From Heliocidaris tuberculata (taxonomy: Eukaryota > Echinodermata > Echinoidea > Camarodonta > Echinometridae): a stretch of DNA of 64,000 nt. Made by a program: the position numbers and the translations under genes. The DNA lies in assembly GCA_025618425.1 (NCBI GenBank), contig CM046847.1, positions 16,761,766 to 16,825,765 on the forward strand, in the 5' to 3' direction. Below the pieces are notes generated by a model. The model was not told the DNA's origin and did not search any database. It saw only the letters and a list, made by a program, of their open reading frames with translations. Below, in pieces: positions 28,701 to 34,483 of the stretch (the stretch's first letter is position 1; each line of letters starts with the position of its first letter).

Positions 28701-29553
28701 AGGTTTTGGGTGTCACGCGCTCGTGGTCACAAAACCTCTAAAATCGCCTGCATATATGCAGGTACCTGTGAATATGCAGGAACCTGCGATTTTGTCTCTG
28801 CTCCCCTACTGCCTGGGGCCCGTTGCACAAAACTTGCATTTAATCGCAACTCCTAAAAATCAAACACAAGTCCTTAATGCGCACTTCTGATTGGCTGGAA
28901 ATAAAGTTGCGTTTGATTTTCCTGAGTTGCGTTCAAACGCAAATTTTGTGCAACAGGCCCCAGACCATAATCGGTAAGTCACTAGATCTAGATAGATCTA
29001 GGACTAAGTAGATCTAGTCTTGGACTTTGAAGGAGAACCTCAAAAGTCAAAAAATGTTTAAAACTCCTCCAAACAGACAGATTTTTCTGTCTAAGATTAA
29101 TCTTGCTCAAATTTGAAGAGATTTTGCGCATGGGTACTTTTTGAAAATATCGGAAAAAATACATAAGAGTAATTTAAAATGAATAGAAAAAGAAAATCTT
29201 CATGGTCGCAGTTGGTTTCACGACGTAGGGCTCCCCATCATTGGCTGCGCCGCTCTTTTCACCGGTTTGTTTACGTGCGCTCTAGCTCTGCGGGGGTCGA
29301 TGTCGGGCGATCGATGGGTGTGTTTACAAAATAATCTGCTTCACTCGGCCGCCAGCCGCTATGCCTTGTTAAAATACCTCTTATTTTCCACCTTACATCT
29401 TTATAATATGTACAATAAACCATCCATATTAGTAACAAACATTATAAACATACTTTCACGCTCATTTTTTACATTGAAAGCTATCCGTGAACGGGTATAA
29501 TGAGTTAAAAATACCTTCAATGTTGCGTGTTCCAGAGTACAAATGTCAGCCAT
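3424..29553 (-). CDS. MAEA: MAEA orthologue, CTLH/GID E3 ligase subunit (10 coding exons)
   Basis: Spliced gene on the minus strand. Coding exons are 29553-29515, 18136-18059, 15960-15853, 15361-15158, 14571-14449, 12881-12705, 11741-11608, 6870-6746, 4747-4683 and 3525-3424. All nine introns are GT-AG and the phases agree, giving 384 residues against about 396 in vertebrate MAEA. Domains seen: LisH about 113-145 ([16 protein letters not shown]), CTLH about 150-207 ([19 protein letters not shown]), CRA about 208-290 ([20 protein letters not shown]), then a RING-like segment with Cys300, Cys303, His318, Cys319, Cys326 and Cys366 and a terminus in VFIM. By family knowledge, MAEA pairs with RMND5 to form the catalytic module of the CTLH ubiquitin ligase, which acts in nucleus and cytoplasm. 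No frameshift or stop interrupts the frame. The introns are packed with transposons. The start is the ATG of MADIC in exon 1; alternative promoters cannot be excluded. Confidence 0.95.
3526..4682 (-). other. MAEA intron 9
   Basis: AT-rich intron. It holds a local diverged duplication: a segment with GGGAAGACAAAAAGGCACTT near 3610 recurs near 4096, and a second shared block around GGGGGACATATCAATATGA occurs near 4035 and 4496. I see no coding sequence. Confidence 0.7.
4683..4747 (-). CDS. MAEA: MAEA exon 9 (residues 330-351)
   Basis: Reads [20 protein letters not shown] then EK, matching the family segment [17 protein letters not shown]. 65 nt, enters with the last two bases of a Gly codon. 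Acceptor TTTACAG, donor GTAGGT. Confidence 0.96.
4748..6745 (-). other. MAEA intron 8
   Basis: Contains the TTAA-flanked element at 4935-5535. The rest is AT-rich with a 10-C tract near 6551. No coding sequence recognised. Confidence 0.7.
4935..5535. mobile_element. TTAA-flanked non-autonomous DNA transposon, copy 1
   Basis: Starts TTAA-AGGGCAATCCAACCTT and ends AAGGTTGGATTTCCCT-TTAA. The terminal inverted repeat is about 16-20 bp and the TTAA on both sides is the target duplication typical of piggyBac or Kolobok superfamilies. The inner sequence is itself a loose palindrome: GTGAAAGTTTGAA near the left end faces TTCAAACTTTCACC near the right. No transposase frame. Confidence 0.8.
6746..6870 (-). 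CDS. MAEA: MAEA exon 8 (residues 288-330, RING-like core)
   Basis: Reads [19 protein letters not shown], then [15 protein letters not shown]. It carries the CxxC pair and the HC ligands of the degenerate RING. 125 nt, enters at phase 2 and leaves at phase 1, donor GTATGG. Confidence 0.96.
7764..7798. repeat. 35-base G run
   Basis: Uninterrupted G on the plus strand. It could form a G-quadruplex and its length may be inexact in an assembly. Confidence 0.85.
7994..8033. repeat. (GGACTC)n hexamer array
   Basis: Six or more perfect hexamers in the left subterminal part of the hAT-type element. Diverged copies of the same hexamer occur in the right subterminal part (about 10668-10745). Confidence 0.9.
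9432..10019. mobile_element. TTAA-flanked non-autonomous DNA transposon, copy 2 (inverted)
   Basis: TTAA-AGGGAAATCCAACCTT at the left, AAGGTTGGATTACCCT-TTAA at the right. It is the same family as 4935-5535 but in the opposite orientation: internal blocks match in reverse complement. It is nested inside the hAT-type element. Confidence 0.82.
10055..10230. mobile_element. Foldback (palindromic) element
   Basis: Near-perfect hairpin with arms of about 75 bp. It opens ACAAATATACAGGGCC and closes GGCCCTGTATATTTGT, with a GC-rich centre around CGGGGCTCTCGCCCCTCG. The left boundary context (ATGAGGGATATAAAACAAAT) is shared with the foldback at 43865-44044. Confidence 0.8.
11608..11741 (-). CDS. MAEA: MAEA exon 7 (residues 244-288, CRA)
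   Basis: Reads [20 protein letters not shown], then [14 protein letters not shown] and the first two bases of a Pro codon. 134 nt, phase 0 to 2. The next exon supplies the A that completes CCA. Confidence 0.95.
11742..12704 (-). other. MAEA intron 6
   Basis: Ordinary AT-rich intron with a short TC run near 11870-11882. No other structure or coding sequence seen. Confidence 0.7.
12705..12881 (-). CDS. MAEA: MAEA exon 6 (residues 185-243, CTLH end and CRA start)
   Basis: Reads [19 protein letters not shown], then [18 protein letters not shown] and ends NPNISEYK. 177 nt, phase 0 to 0, donor GTAAGT. Confidence 0.97.
12882..14448 (-). other. MAEA intron 5
   Basis: Holds a diverged tandem repeat at about 13735-14160. 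No coding sequence recognised. Confidence 0.7.
13735..14160. repeat. Diverged tandem repeat, period about 140 bp
   Basis: Three loose units. Each carries CACATATTGACC or CATACATATTGACC, a TTTGACCT-type block, and ACCAAGTTTGAAG. The spacing of the CATATTGACC blocks (about 13855 and 13999) gives the period. Confidence 0.55.
14449..14571 (-). CDS. MAEA: MAEA exon 5 (residues 144-184, CTLH start)
   Basis: Reads [18 protein letters not shown], then [20 protein letters not shown]. 123 nt, phase 0 to 0, acceptor TCAATCCAG, donor GTACAC. Confidence 0.97.
14572..15157 (-). other. MAEA intron 4
   Basis: AT-rich, no repeats or coding sequence noticed. Confidence 0.7.
15158..15361 (-). CDS. MAEA: MAEA exon 4 (residues 76-143, LisH)
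   Basis: Opens [18 protein letters not shown] and ends [16 protein letters not shown]. It covers the LisH motif. 204 nt, phase 0 to 0. The donor is GTACTA directly after GAG. Confidence 0.97.
15362..15852 (-). other. MAEA intron 3
   Basis: Contains a G run at 15752-15772. Otherwise no structure seen. Confidence 0.7.
15853..15960 (-). CDS. MAEA: MAEA exon 3 (residues 40-75)
   Basis: Reads [13 protein letters not shown] and later [18 protein letters not shown], matching the N-terminal helical part of MAEA. 108 nt, phase 0 to 0, AG at 15962-15961 and GT at 15852-15851. Confidence 0.95.
16051..16522. mobile_element. Terminal-inverted-repeat element
   Basis: ATGCCTAGTTTACA at 16051-16064 faces TGTAAACTAGGCAT at 16509-16522, and the pairing continues weakly inward (TTGGCCTG against CAGGGCAAA). 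The GC-rich inner part has several CAGCCTC/GAGGCTG blocks. No target duplication is clear. The open frames here are by-products of this composition. Confidence 0.7.
16799..16880 (-). mobile_element. LINE or SINE 3' tail (CR1-like)
   Basis: Read on the minus strand it ends in ...CTTTGTAAAGGGCTTAAG, an AGCACTATAAAAAT block and (ATT)n. This resembles the 3' ends of CR1-like elements, such as the one at 57482 in this window. Confidence 0.4.
17270..17365. repeat. Short diverged tandem repeat
   Basis: About three copies of a roughly 30-bp unit containing AAGGGGCTAC or GGGGCTACTTTT, with T-rich spacers. Confidence 0.55.
18059..18136 (-). CDS. MAEA: MAEA exon 2 (residues 14-39)
   Basis: Reads [15 protein letters not shown], then a segment ending in VMQ. 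AG acceptor (CCTTGACAG) and GT donor (GTTAGA). 78 nt, phase 0 at both ends. Confidence 0.94.
20027..20210. repeat. Diverged repeat, partner at 29262-29420
   Basis: Shares in order CTGGTTTGTTTATGTGC, a GGGCGATCAATAAGAGTGT block, AATCTGCTTCAC, CCTTGTTAAAA and TATTTTCCAC-like blocks with 29262-29420. Both copies have the same orientation. Confidence 0.6.
20451..20470. repeat. 20-base G run
   Basis: Uninterrupted G on the plus strand within intron 1. Confidence 0.85.
20818..20925. repeat. Imperfect hairpin
   Basis: The left arm, with ATTCAATTGTGCTAAT and CTTGCACGC, faces CGCGTGTGAGATATTAGC and ACAATTAAATGAAT. The arms resemble the hairpin at the head of each unit of the adjacent array (for example 21371-21425). 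Confidence 0.65.
21220..21375 (-). repeat. Inverted partial copy of the array unit
   Basis: Reverse complement of the part of the unit that runs from GCATGCTAAAT through CCTTGTACTCCATTCATCTA to CAAGTAAATCCACAT. It meets the first forward unit head to head at about 21375, making a large inverted repeat. Confidence 0.7.
21360..23190 (+). repeat. Tandem array of about 0.25-0.57-kb units carrying hairpins
   Basis: Units begin near 21365, 21885, 22455 and 22935. Each has a hairpin head whose arms are GACGCGGCATG and CATGCCGCGTC, then CTACAGCGCACATTCCGTG, then GTGGTCGGATAAGCTAAAAG and GCAAACTCCGAAGGTGG. Most also have a second hairpin built on GGCTTGATGTT / AACATCAAGCC. The fourth unit is truncated and a further diverged piece lies at 23655-23840. 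Similar open frames in each unit reflect the repeat and do not look like a conserved protein. Confidence 0.85.
23183..23345 (+). repeat. Dispersed repeat, inverted partner at 29050-29245
   Basis: Begins ATGATGGGGAGCCCTATGTC and contains AAAATCTCATCAAAATTAGA followed by GCAAGA. The reverse complement of 29050-29245 has the same blocks in the same order. Confidence 0.65.
24497..24942. mobile_element. MITE with CAGTAGAGG ends, copy 1
   Basis: Long terminal inverted repeat of about 45 bp: CAGTAGAGGCATACGGCC... ACTCTCTCCCATTTGGGAG faces the same at the right end, finishing CCTCTACTG. Flanked by TTTGT on both sides (24492-24496 and 24943-24947), a 5-bp target duplication. A second copy, about 90 percent alike by eye, lies at 27382-27820. 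Confidence 0.85.
25149..25499 (+). CDS. Unassigned open frame of 116 codons, doubtful
   Basis: Runs from [13 protein letters not shown] to VAPFKGID. It is more GC-rich than its surroundings, basic, and without transmembrane segment, signal peptide or motif I recognise. It lies antisense within MAEA intron 1 and almost wholly inside a possible TTAA-flanked element (25207-25486), which suggests chance or transposon origin. I would not call it a gene without transcript support. Confidence 0.12.
   Translation: MGLISCKSWINSKIRWVHYIKGTEKSPSRGVLELGPARVIFRNLRTSSVNEHEIAVIRIRPKKDELNNPTDKLPHPRRQFCSLLKDCCYARPCNRGKRMKLNVHGYRAVAPFKGID
25207..25486. mobile_element. Possible TTAA-flanked element
   Basis: TTAA-AGGGACC at the left and GGCTCCCT-TTAA at the right give TTAA on both sides and short AGGGA.CC ends. 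The inverted repeat is only 5-8 bp, so chance is possible. Confidence 0.35.
26538..27820. mobile_element. MITE with CAGTAGAGG ends, copy 2, split by a foldback
   Basis: 27382-27820 matches the MITE at 24497-24942. Its first bases, CAGTAG, occur again at 26538-26543 on the far side of the foldback. Taking these as the original left end gives TTGTA (26533-26537) on the left and TTGTA (27821-27825) on the right, a 5-bp target duplication as in copy 1. The right terminus then reads CCTCTG with three bases lost. Confidence 0.65.
26544..27379. mobile_element. 836-bp foldback element (giant hairpin)
   Basis: Two arms of about 400 bp are near-perfect reverse complements: TAGACCGAAAATTCTGTCTC at the left faces ACAGAATTTTCGGTCTA at the right. 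Only about 27 bases at 26951-26977 form the loop. TACAGTAG lies on both sides (26536-26543 and 27380-27387), an 8-bp target duplication. No coding sequence. Confidence 0.88.
27829..28293. mobile_element. Terminal-inverted-repeat element with internal copies of its end
   Basis: Left end GGGGACCTAAAGCTACGCA and right end TGCGTAGCTTTAGGACCCC. The same end word recurs inside at about 28026 (GGTCCTAAAGCTACGCACAC) and again just inside the right end (GTGTGTAGCTTTAGGACC). No clear target duplication and no coding frame. Confidence 0.75.
28293..28963. mobile_element. MITE with CTGGGGCCYGTTGCACAAAA ends, split by the foldback
   Basis: Left CTGGGGCCCGTTGCACAAAA (from 28813) faces TTTTGTGCAACAGGCCCCAG (to 28963). 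The first CTGG is found again at 28293-28296 because the foldback at 28297-28811 went into these bases and duplicated CCTGG. Without the insert it is about 151 bp. Confidence 0.75.
28297..28811. mobile_element. Foldback with CAGTAGGGG ends
   Basis: Starts CAGTAGGGGAGCAGAGACAA and ends TTGTCTCTGCTCCCCTACTG, with CCTGG on both sides (28292-28296 and 28812-28816), a 5-bp target duplication. A second inverted repeat is nested at about 28600-28720 (GTGACACCCAAAACCTGCGA facing AGGTTTTGGGTGTCAC). Blocks with CCTGCATATATGCAGG are themselves palindromic. Confidence 0.85.
29050..29245 (-). repeat. Dispersed repeat, inverted partner of 23183-23345
   Basis: On the minus strand it reads TGATGGGGAGCCCTACGTCG, and later AAAATCTCTTCAAATTTGAG followed by CAAGA, matching 23183-23345. 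Confidence 0.65.
29262..29420. repeat. Diverged repeat, partner at 20027-20210
   Basis: GGTTTGTTTACGTGC, GGGCGATCGATGGGTGTGTT, AATCTGCTTCAC and CCTTGTTAAAATA are shared in order with 20027-20210. This copy ends about 95 bp from the MAEA exon 1 donor. Confidence 0.6.
29515..29553 (-). CDS. MAEA: MAEA exon 1 (residues 1-13)
   Basis: The ATG at 29553-29551 opens [13 protein letters not shown], then a GT donor (GTATTT). It ends in TLK and is followed by VPYE in exon 2, as in vertebrate MAEA, which ends this stretch in PTLK. The frame continues open upstream for 23 codons, but only this ATG fits the family length. Confidence 0.85.
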
Positions 29554-29900
29554 TTTTTCCTCTGTAGTTTCGCGCGCGCGCCCTCTACTTATATCGACCG
29601 GGCATCTTTCGGCTTCTTTCAACAGAAGCCTACGCCATTATGATAGCCTGCAAGTGGTGAACTATCTTGAATTTTTATTTTTTATTTTTTTTCATGCAGG
29701 AAACGTTAAGTCAGATGATAAACTTTTCTTACCTTCAGTACTTAGCATTTTTAAAGTTTTTTAAATTGATGTTGGTGAGCCTTTGTCTGTAATTTTTGTG
29801 TAATATTGATTCGGCATTTAGAGACGCTGTGCGTCTTTCTTCATACTACGCGGTACCGGTACAGTCGACTCTGCATTTTAACAACAAAAAAGTTACGAGG
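29554..29900 (-). promoter_or_regulatory. Likely MAEA promoter and 5' UTR region
   Basis: Placed here only because it lies directly upstream of the MAEA start codon. It has a CpG-rich patch (CGCGCGCGC near 29571-29580) unlike the AT-rich surroundings, and no TATA box in an obvious place. The transcription start is not visible from sequence. Confidence 0.4.
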
Positions 29901-30892
29901 CGCCAAAAACACCCGCCTATTTAGTTGTGTACATGTACCCTTTTAGTGGTACCATACCCTGAACCCCATTTTAATGGTATAATTATTCGCCCTGATCAAA
30001 GGCGTAAGAGGCGGGGGAGGGGATTGAGCTGATGGAGGCTGGAGGCGGCAGCCCCCCGAGATAGGGCCGAGAACACGGTATTGATATTACCAACATTCGG
30101 CGAAAGGACTCCTCACATTCGGGCAACCGTCACGTCATATTCCGGCGGCGAATGGTGTATTCATGTTTTCGGTTTTTTTAAATATTATTTACATTTTCAA
30201 TATCACAAAAGTGACTGTTTTTCTGGTTTTTCTTTATGGTCCCTTTAAAAATTTAGAAACTGGAAAATTATTATTCGGACAAGAGACGCTAACCCTTGGC
30301 GAAATGATGCCTCAGAATAAAAATGATCTATTTTCACTGGACTAATCATCACAAATTGAATTCATCCTCTCTCTGAATGTATTTCTTATAGAAAAATGGG
30401 CATGTAAGTTCTCTAAAGACATAAATATACTTCAGCACTTGACATTTTCCTCCACCTCCTCTATCTCTTTCACAGTCTCTCTCCTTTTCTCTTTCTCTCT
30501 TTTTCTCTGTAAGGTTTTTACATTTCCTGATATCTCAACTCCATCAGATATCAGCTTTTATCATTCACTATCCATCCATTCACTCCGCCTCGGCCTCCAT
30601 CCCATACCCACTGGCGTATGATGTCCATAATTAATTGTTTCAGCTCAACAACAACAACATAAAAAAAAAATCCATGCCGAAAGAAAAATGTTTAAATGTT
30701 TCCTCAGCAATTTCCTAAAATTTAAAAAATTTATCAAGTTCTATACAATAAATCCCTGAAACAACAATGTTGACAAAATGTATTAAGACTTTGTACCTGC
30801 ATGGATCATCACACTGGCAGGTGAGATTTTTATTACAGTGTAGCTAATGTAGCCTTAAAATTTTTTTTTTTTAAAACCCAAAACCCCAAAAC

Positions 30893-30934
30893 AAACAAAC
30901 TAACAAACAACAACAAACAAACAAACAAACAAAC

Positions 30935-30965
<31 letters not shown>
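30893..30965. repeat. (CAAA)n then (TA)n
   Basis: A run of CAAA/CAACAA units joined to (TA)n. The reverse pattern, GTTTGTTTGTTGTTG next to (TA)n, recurs at 31188-31251 and 31254-31341. Confidence 0.85.
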
Positions 30966-30968
<3 letters not shown>

Positions 30969-31054
30969 ATGTTAAGGTTTCACGTATCGGCTCAAACAAA
31001 TTGAAAGAAAACTGCTAAAAGCGTTTGTAATGCATTGTGACCAATTTTATTTTT

Positions 31055-31098
31055 CTACTCAAATTTTCGGCGCTCCCTGGCGTCTTCTTCAGGAGAAC
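31055..31098 (-). ncRNA. Hammerhead-ribozyme-like motif
   Basis: On the minus strand: CTGAAGA, then a stem-loop whose arms are GACGC and GCGCC with one mismatch, then GAAAA. CUGANGA-stem-GAAA is the hammerhead core. An extra A follows the first core box and no clear GUC cleavage site follows, so this copy is probably decayed. Such motifs are known in Penelope-like retroelements and retrozymes of invertebrates. Confidence 0.4.
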
Positions 31099-31137
31099 AA
31101 TAAATGATAAGGTATCATACAAATAATTGAAATAGTT

Positions 31138-31200
31138 ATATATATATATATATATATAAATGTATGTATATGTATGTATGTATATACGTTTGTTTGTTGT

Positions 31201-31253
<53 letters not shown>

Positions 31254-31270
31254 GTTTGTTTGTTTGTTGT

Positions 31271-31344
<74 letters not shown>

Positions 31345-31345
31345 C
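31138..31345. repeat. (TA)n tracts with GTTTG and TG spacers
   Basis: Three TA arrays (about 31138-31157, 31204-31251, 31282-31340) separated by TATG/GTTTGTTTGTTGTTG spacers. The frames read here as repeated Ile-Tyr are artefacts of this repeat. Confidence 0.9.
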
Positions 31346-31391
31346 GAAGATACCCAACTTTAACATTTCGACGGCGTCTCGGTAAATTGTA

Positions 31392-31800
31392 TAGTGTGAG
31401 GATTGATGAGACAAGAGACAAGGACGTAGGTCAGGAATTTATTCACACTTTACCGCACAAATTTTACAAACTACACACATACATTAGTCACCCTCAACGA
31501 AACTTCACTTTCGGTAAGCGGCCTTTTACATTAAATTTCTGTACAGTATTTCTAAGCTATGTTCTTCTTATTCATTCATTAAGTTACTTGTAATAAACTG
31601 TAGCCATGAAGGTATATGCTTAATCAATATGCAAATATATATTTTGTTTTTCAATGGAATATAGAAACACAAAATGATATGTGTGTATATTGAATTATAT
31701 GCTATATGTTTGTATTAAGGCCGAAAGCTTGATCTAATGAAGTTGAAGTTCAGCTACGTCCTTGTCTCCTGTGTCATCAATCCTCACACACTATATATAT
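31392..31800. mobile_element. Element with about 45-bp inverted terminal repeats
   Basis: Left TATAGTGTGAGGATTGATGA through ACAAGGACGTAG faces CTACGTCCTTGTCTCCTGTG through CATCAATCCTCACAC at the right. The inner sequence has no recognised coding content. It may be a retrozyme or Penelope-like remnant with inverted pseudo-LTRs, but this is inference. Confidence 0.6.
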
Positions 31801-31863
31801 ATGTGTGTGTATGTGTGTGTGTTTCAGGAAACCTGAAATTGAAAAAGTAGAAGAGGAAATCAG

Positions 31864-32262
31864 ATGCTGAGAAATCAACCTTTAGCACAACCATCCAGAA
31901 ATATCATTGATGAAATTGAGGGGAAAAAATCCAATTTGAACAAATTGTATGATTATACTCGACAAGGTTTAAAGGTTCGATCAAGGGCCGTTTGGTTTGA
32001 GGAAGGAGAACAGAAGACACAATATTTTGAACAGTTACTTAAGTTAAATAAACGGAAAAGTGTGATTGGAGAATTATATGATCAAGATGAACAGGTAATC
32101 AAGGATAGGGAGAAAATATTGAAGATGATTGGATCATATTATGAAAACTTGTATTCGTTGAGTAAAACGCTTGTTGATCAAAACTCCTTATTCTTTGATG
32201 ACATTCCTAAATTATGCAAAGAAAATCGAGATATTTGCGAAGGTAGACATATGGTAGAGTAA
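31864..32262 (+). pseudogene. LINE ORF2 fragment (before the RT domain)
   Basis: 132 open codons with VRSRAVWFEEGEQKTQYF, the usual WFEeGEkpTkYF-type motif just upstream of the reverse transcriptase in L1/Tx1 elements. It breaks by frameshift near 32250. Confidence 0.8.
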
Positions 32263-32353
32263 CTAGTAATGAATGTTTAAGTGTTTTAAAAGAAATGAAA
32301 TTTAATAAATCCCCTGGGAATGATGGTTTCACGGGTGAATTCTATTATACTTT

Positions 32354-32848
32354 TTGGACCTTATTGGGGGACTCTTGGTTGAAGTTTTAAATGAAGCATA
32401 TGATAGGGGTACATTAGCAACTTCACAAAAGCAAGGTGTAATTACGTTATTAGAAAAAGAAGGTAAAAATCCATTATATGTCCAAAATTATAGACCAATC
32501 ACGCTTTTAAATGTTGATTATAAAATACTCTCAAATGTATTAGCAAAAAGATTGAAAGATGTACTAAATGAGACAATTCACAATGATCAAGTAGGTTACG
32601 TCAAAAATAGGAATATAGGAGAAGGTGTGAGATTGATAGACGATATTTTATTTCAAGCCTGTCATGAAAATATTGGATATTTGATCACGGTGGATTTCGA
32701 AAAGGCTTTTTACTCTATTTCTCATGACTTTTTATTCAAGGTTCTTAAATTATTTGGATTTGGTCAATCATTACCACTGAAGGAATTCAGTTTGGAAAAC
32801 ATGAAATTAAACAAATATTATATGCAGATGATATATCCCTGTTTGTGA
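32354..32848 (+). pseudogene. LINE reverse transcriptase fragment
   Basis: 164 open codons with RT motifs (NYRPITLLNVDYKI, DQVGYVKNR, FEKAFYS). After FGFGQS the sequence jumps to the region just before YADD, and YADD is then read out of frame. The fingers-palm segment is deleted. Confidence 0.85.
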
Positions 32849-33300
32849 AAAATATAAATTCTATAAAACGGCTTCAATATCTTTTTGAAGAATTCGAGAA
32901 AGTAAGAGGTCTTAAGGTGAACAAAAGGAAAACGAACTTTTTGTGGATTGGCAAAGATAGTGATAGACCCCAAATTCCCTTGTTCGGAAATTTAGTCCAG
33001 CAAATTAAAATTTTAGGTGTTTATTTCTCTATGAATGTGATTATAAAAGAAGATTTGAATTTCAAAGAAATACTTAGTAAAATAAAAAGAATCTTGGGAT
33101 GGTGGAAACAAAGGTATCTCACATTTATGGGTAAAATACACTAGTTAAAAACATATGCATTATCAAAATTAAATTATGTCTCGTCACTTATAGTGGTTCC
33201 GCAGTGGTTGTTTGCTGAGGTGGAAAAAATTACGTTTGAATTTTTGTGGTCAGGTAAAGACCGCACAAAAAGAAGTACAATGTATCAGGACTACTCGCAT

Positions 33301-33332
<32 letters not shown>

Positions 33333-33685
33333 GAATGATGAATTTTAAATTGTTTGTAAAGGCACAGCGTTTGATGTGGCTGAAACATTTATTATATGGA
33401 GAAAGGGATGCTGGATGGAAATTGTATTTTGACTTTTGTTTCAGAACAGTTGGTGGGAGATTTCTGTTCTTATGCGACTTTGACACTTCTAAATTAACAT
33501 TAAAAATACCACAATTTTATTCAGAAATGCTGAAGGCTTGGCAAGATATGAGGAAATATAGATACTCTGAAGGGGAGGTTAATCCGGTTATATTTAATAA
33601 TCATAATATTTGTATAAGAGGTAAAATGATCTGTGATATTGATCTATTTAATAAAGGCATACGCACTGTAAATCACATTTTTTGA
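32845..33685 (+). pseudogene. LINE ORF2 fragments after YADD
   Basis: Two pieces: SIKRLQYLFEEFEKVRGLKV then a LGVYF block (to 33144), and WKKLRLNFCGQ to AQRLMWLKHLLYGERDAGWK (33212-33685). The second carries a G28 run at 33301-33328 translated as glycines. Confidence 0.75.
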
Positions 33686-33704
33686 CAATGGGCATATAAA
33701 GTCT

Positions 33705-34483
33705 GTGGTTTATTTTCAAAATCTTGGGATTAATGCAAATCAATTGCTCCAGATAATTGATATTGCTCGTACCATACCAACTAGTTTGAAAAATACTACT
33801 CCTTCGGTCAAATTTATGAAAATTGATTTTGTTGACTTTAATATAAACATGAATACTGCTGGGCAGGAAACAACTTTTCAGGTAGTTAAATCTGGAACTA
33901 TTTATAACTGTTTTATCAACAATTTACGTGAATCGTATAACTTAACAGTAAAGGATGGTCACAGCAATTTCAACTTTACAAATAAAGAAATATGTACTTT
34001 TTTATCCGAGCAAGGAACACAACTCTCATTAGAAAACAAAGGGAATTTCAATTTATACTTTTACATGGAGCTATATATACAAAAGAACATTTGATGAGGT
34101 TTGGGTTTGTGAGGGACAATTATTGCTCATTTTGTTATAAGGAGATTGAGTCTTACTTTCATATATTTCTGAACTGTGCGAAAGTGAAACCGTTATGGCA
34201 ATTTTGTATTGAATATTTTGGCTTGGCTGAATTAAAAGTTATGAATTGAGGGGATATATTCATGGGATTACCTGGTAATTCAAATAGAAATAAATGTGTA
34301 AATTCTTTGGTCATGTTTATTAAATATGCAATTTTCCATTCTAGGGCTCAAGGCCAGGTTCCTTCATCTACGAAAATACAAAAATATATAGCTGATTGTA
34401 TAGAGGAAGAAAAAAAATCTAGCAACGAAGGCAGGGAAGTTACATTTACACTTACAGAAATGAGAAGAACTGAAAGTGAATAA
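33705..34483 (+). pseudogene. LINE ORF2 C-terminal fragments
   Basis: Overlapping frames with the C-terminal CxxC...H...C segment (CSFCYKEIESYFHIFLNCAK). The frame shifts between 34050 and 34094 and stops at 34249. Confidence 0.7.

Larger units (their letters stand above)
18137..29514 (-). other. MAEA intron 1 (11.4 kb)
   Basis: The longest intron. From 18.1 to 20.0 kb it is plain AT-rich sequence with a C15 run (about 19661-19675). From 20.8 to 23.2 kb it is a hairpin-bearing tandem array, and from 24.5 to 29.0 kb a nest of inverted-repeat transposons. No exon of another gene was recognised. Confidence 0.75.
29901..31863. other. Intergenic region with microsatellites
   Basis: No gene recognised. 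From about 30.9 kb it alternates (CAAA)n or (GTTTG)n, long (TA)n tracts and hammerhead-like sequence, and it ends with an inverted repeat at 31392-31800. Confidence 0.65.

Noticed and set aside
31089..31593. Long open frames of alternating Ile and Tyr (also at 54006-54251, 60960-61209 and 61628-61918)
   Set aside because: They are translations of TA microsatellites on either strand and have no coding value.
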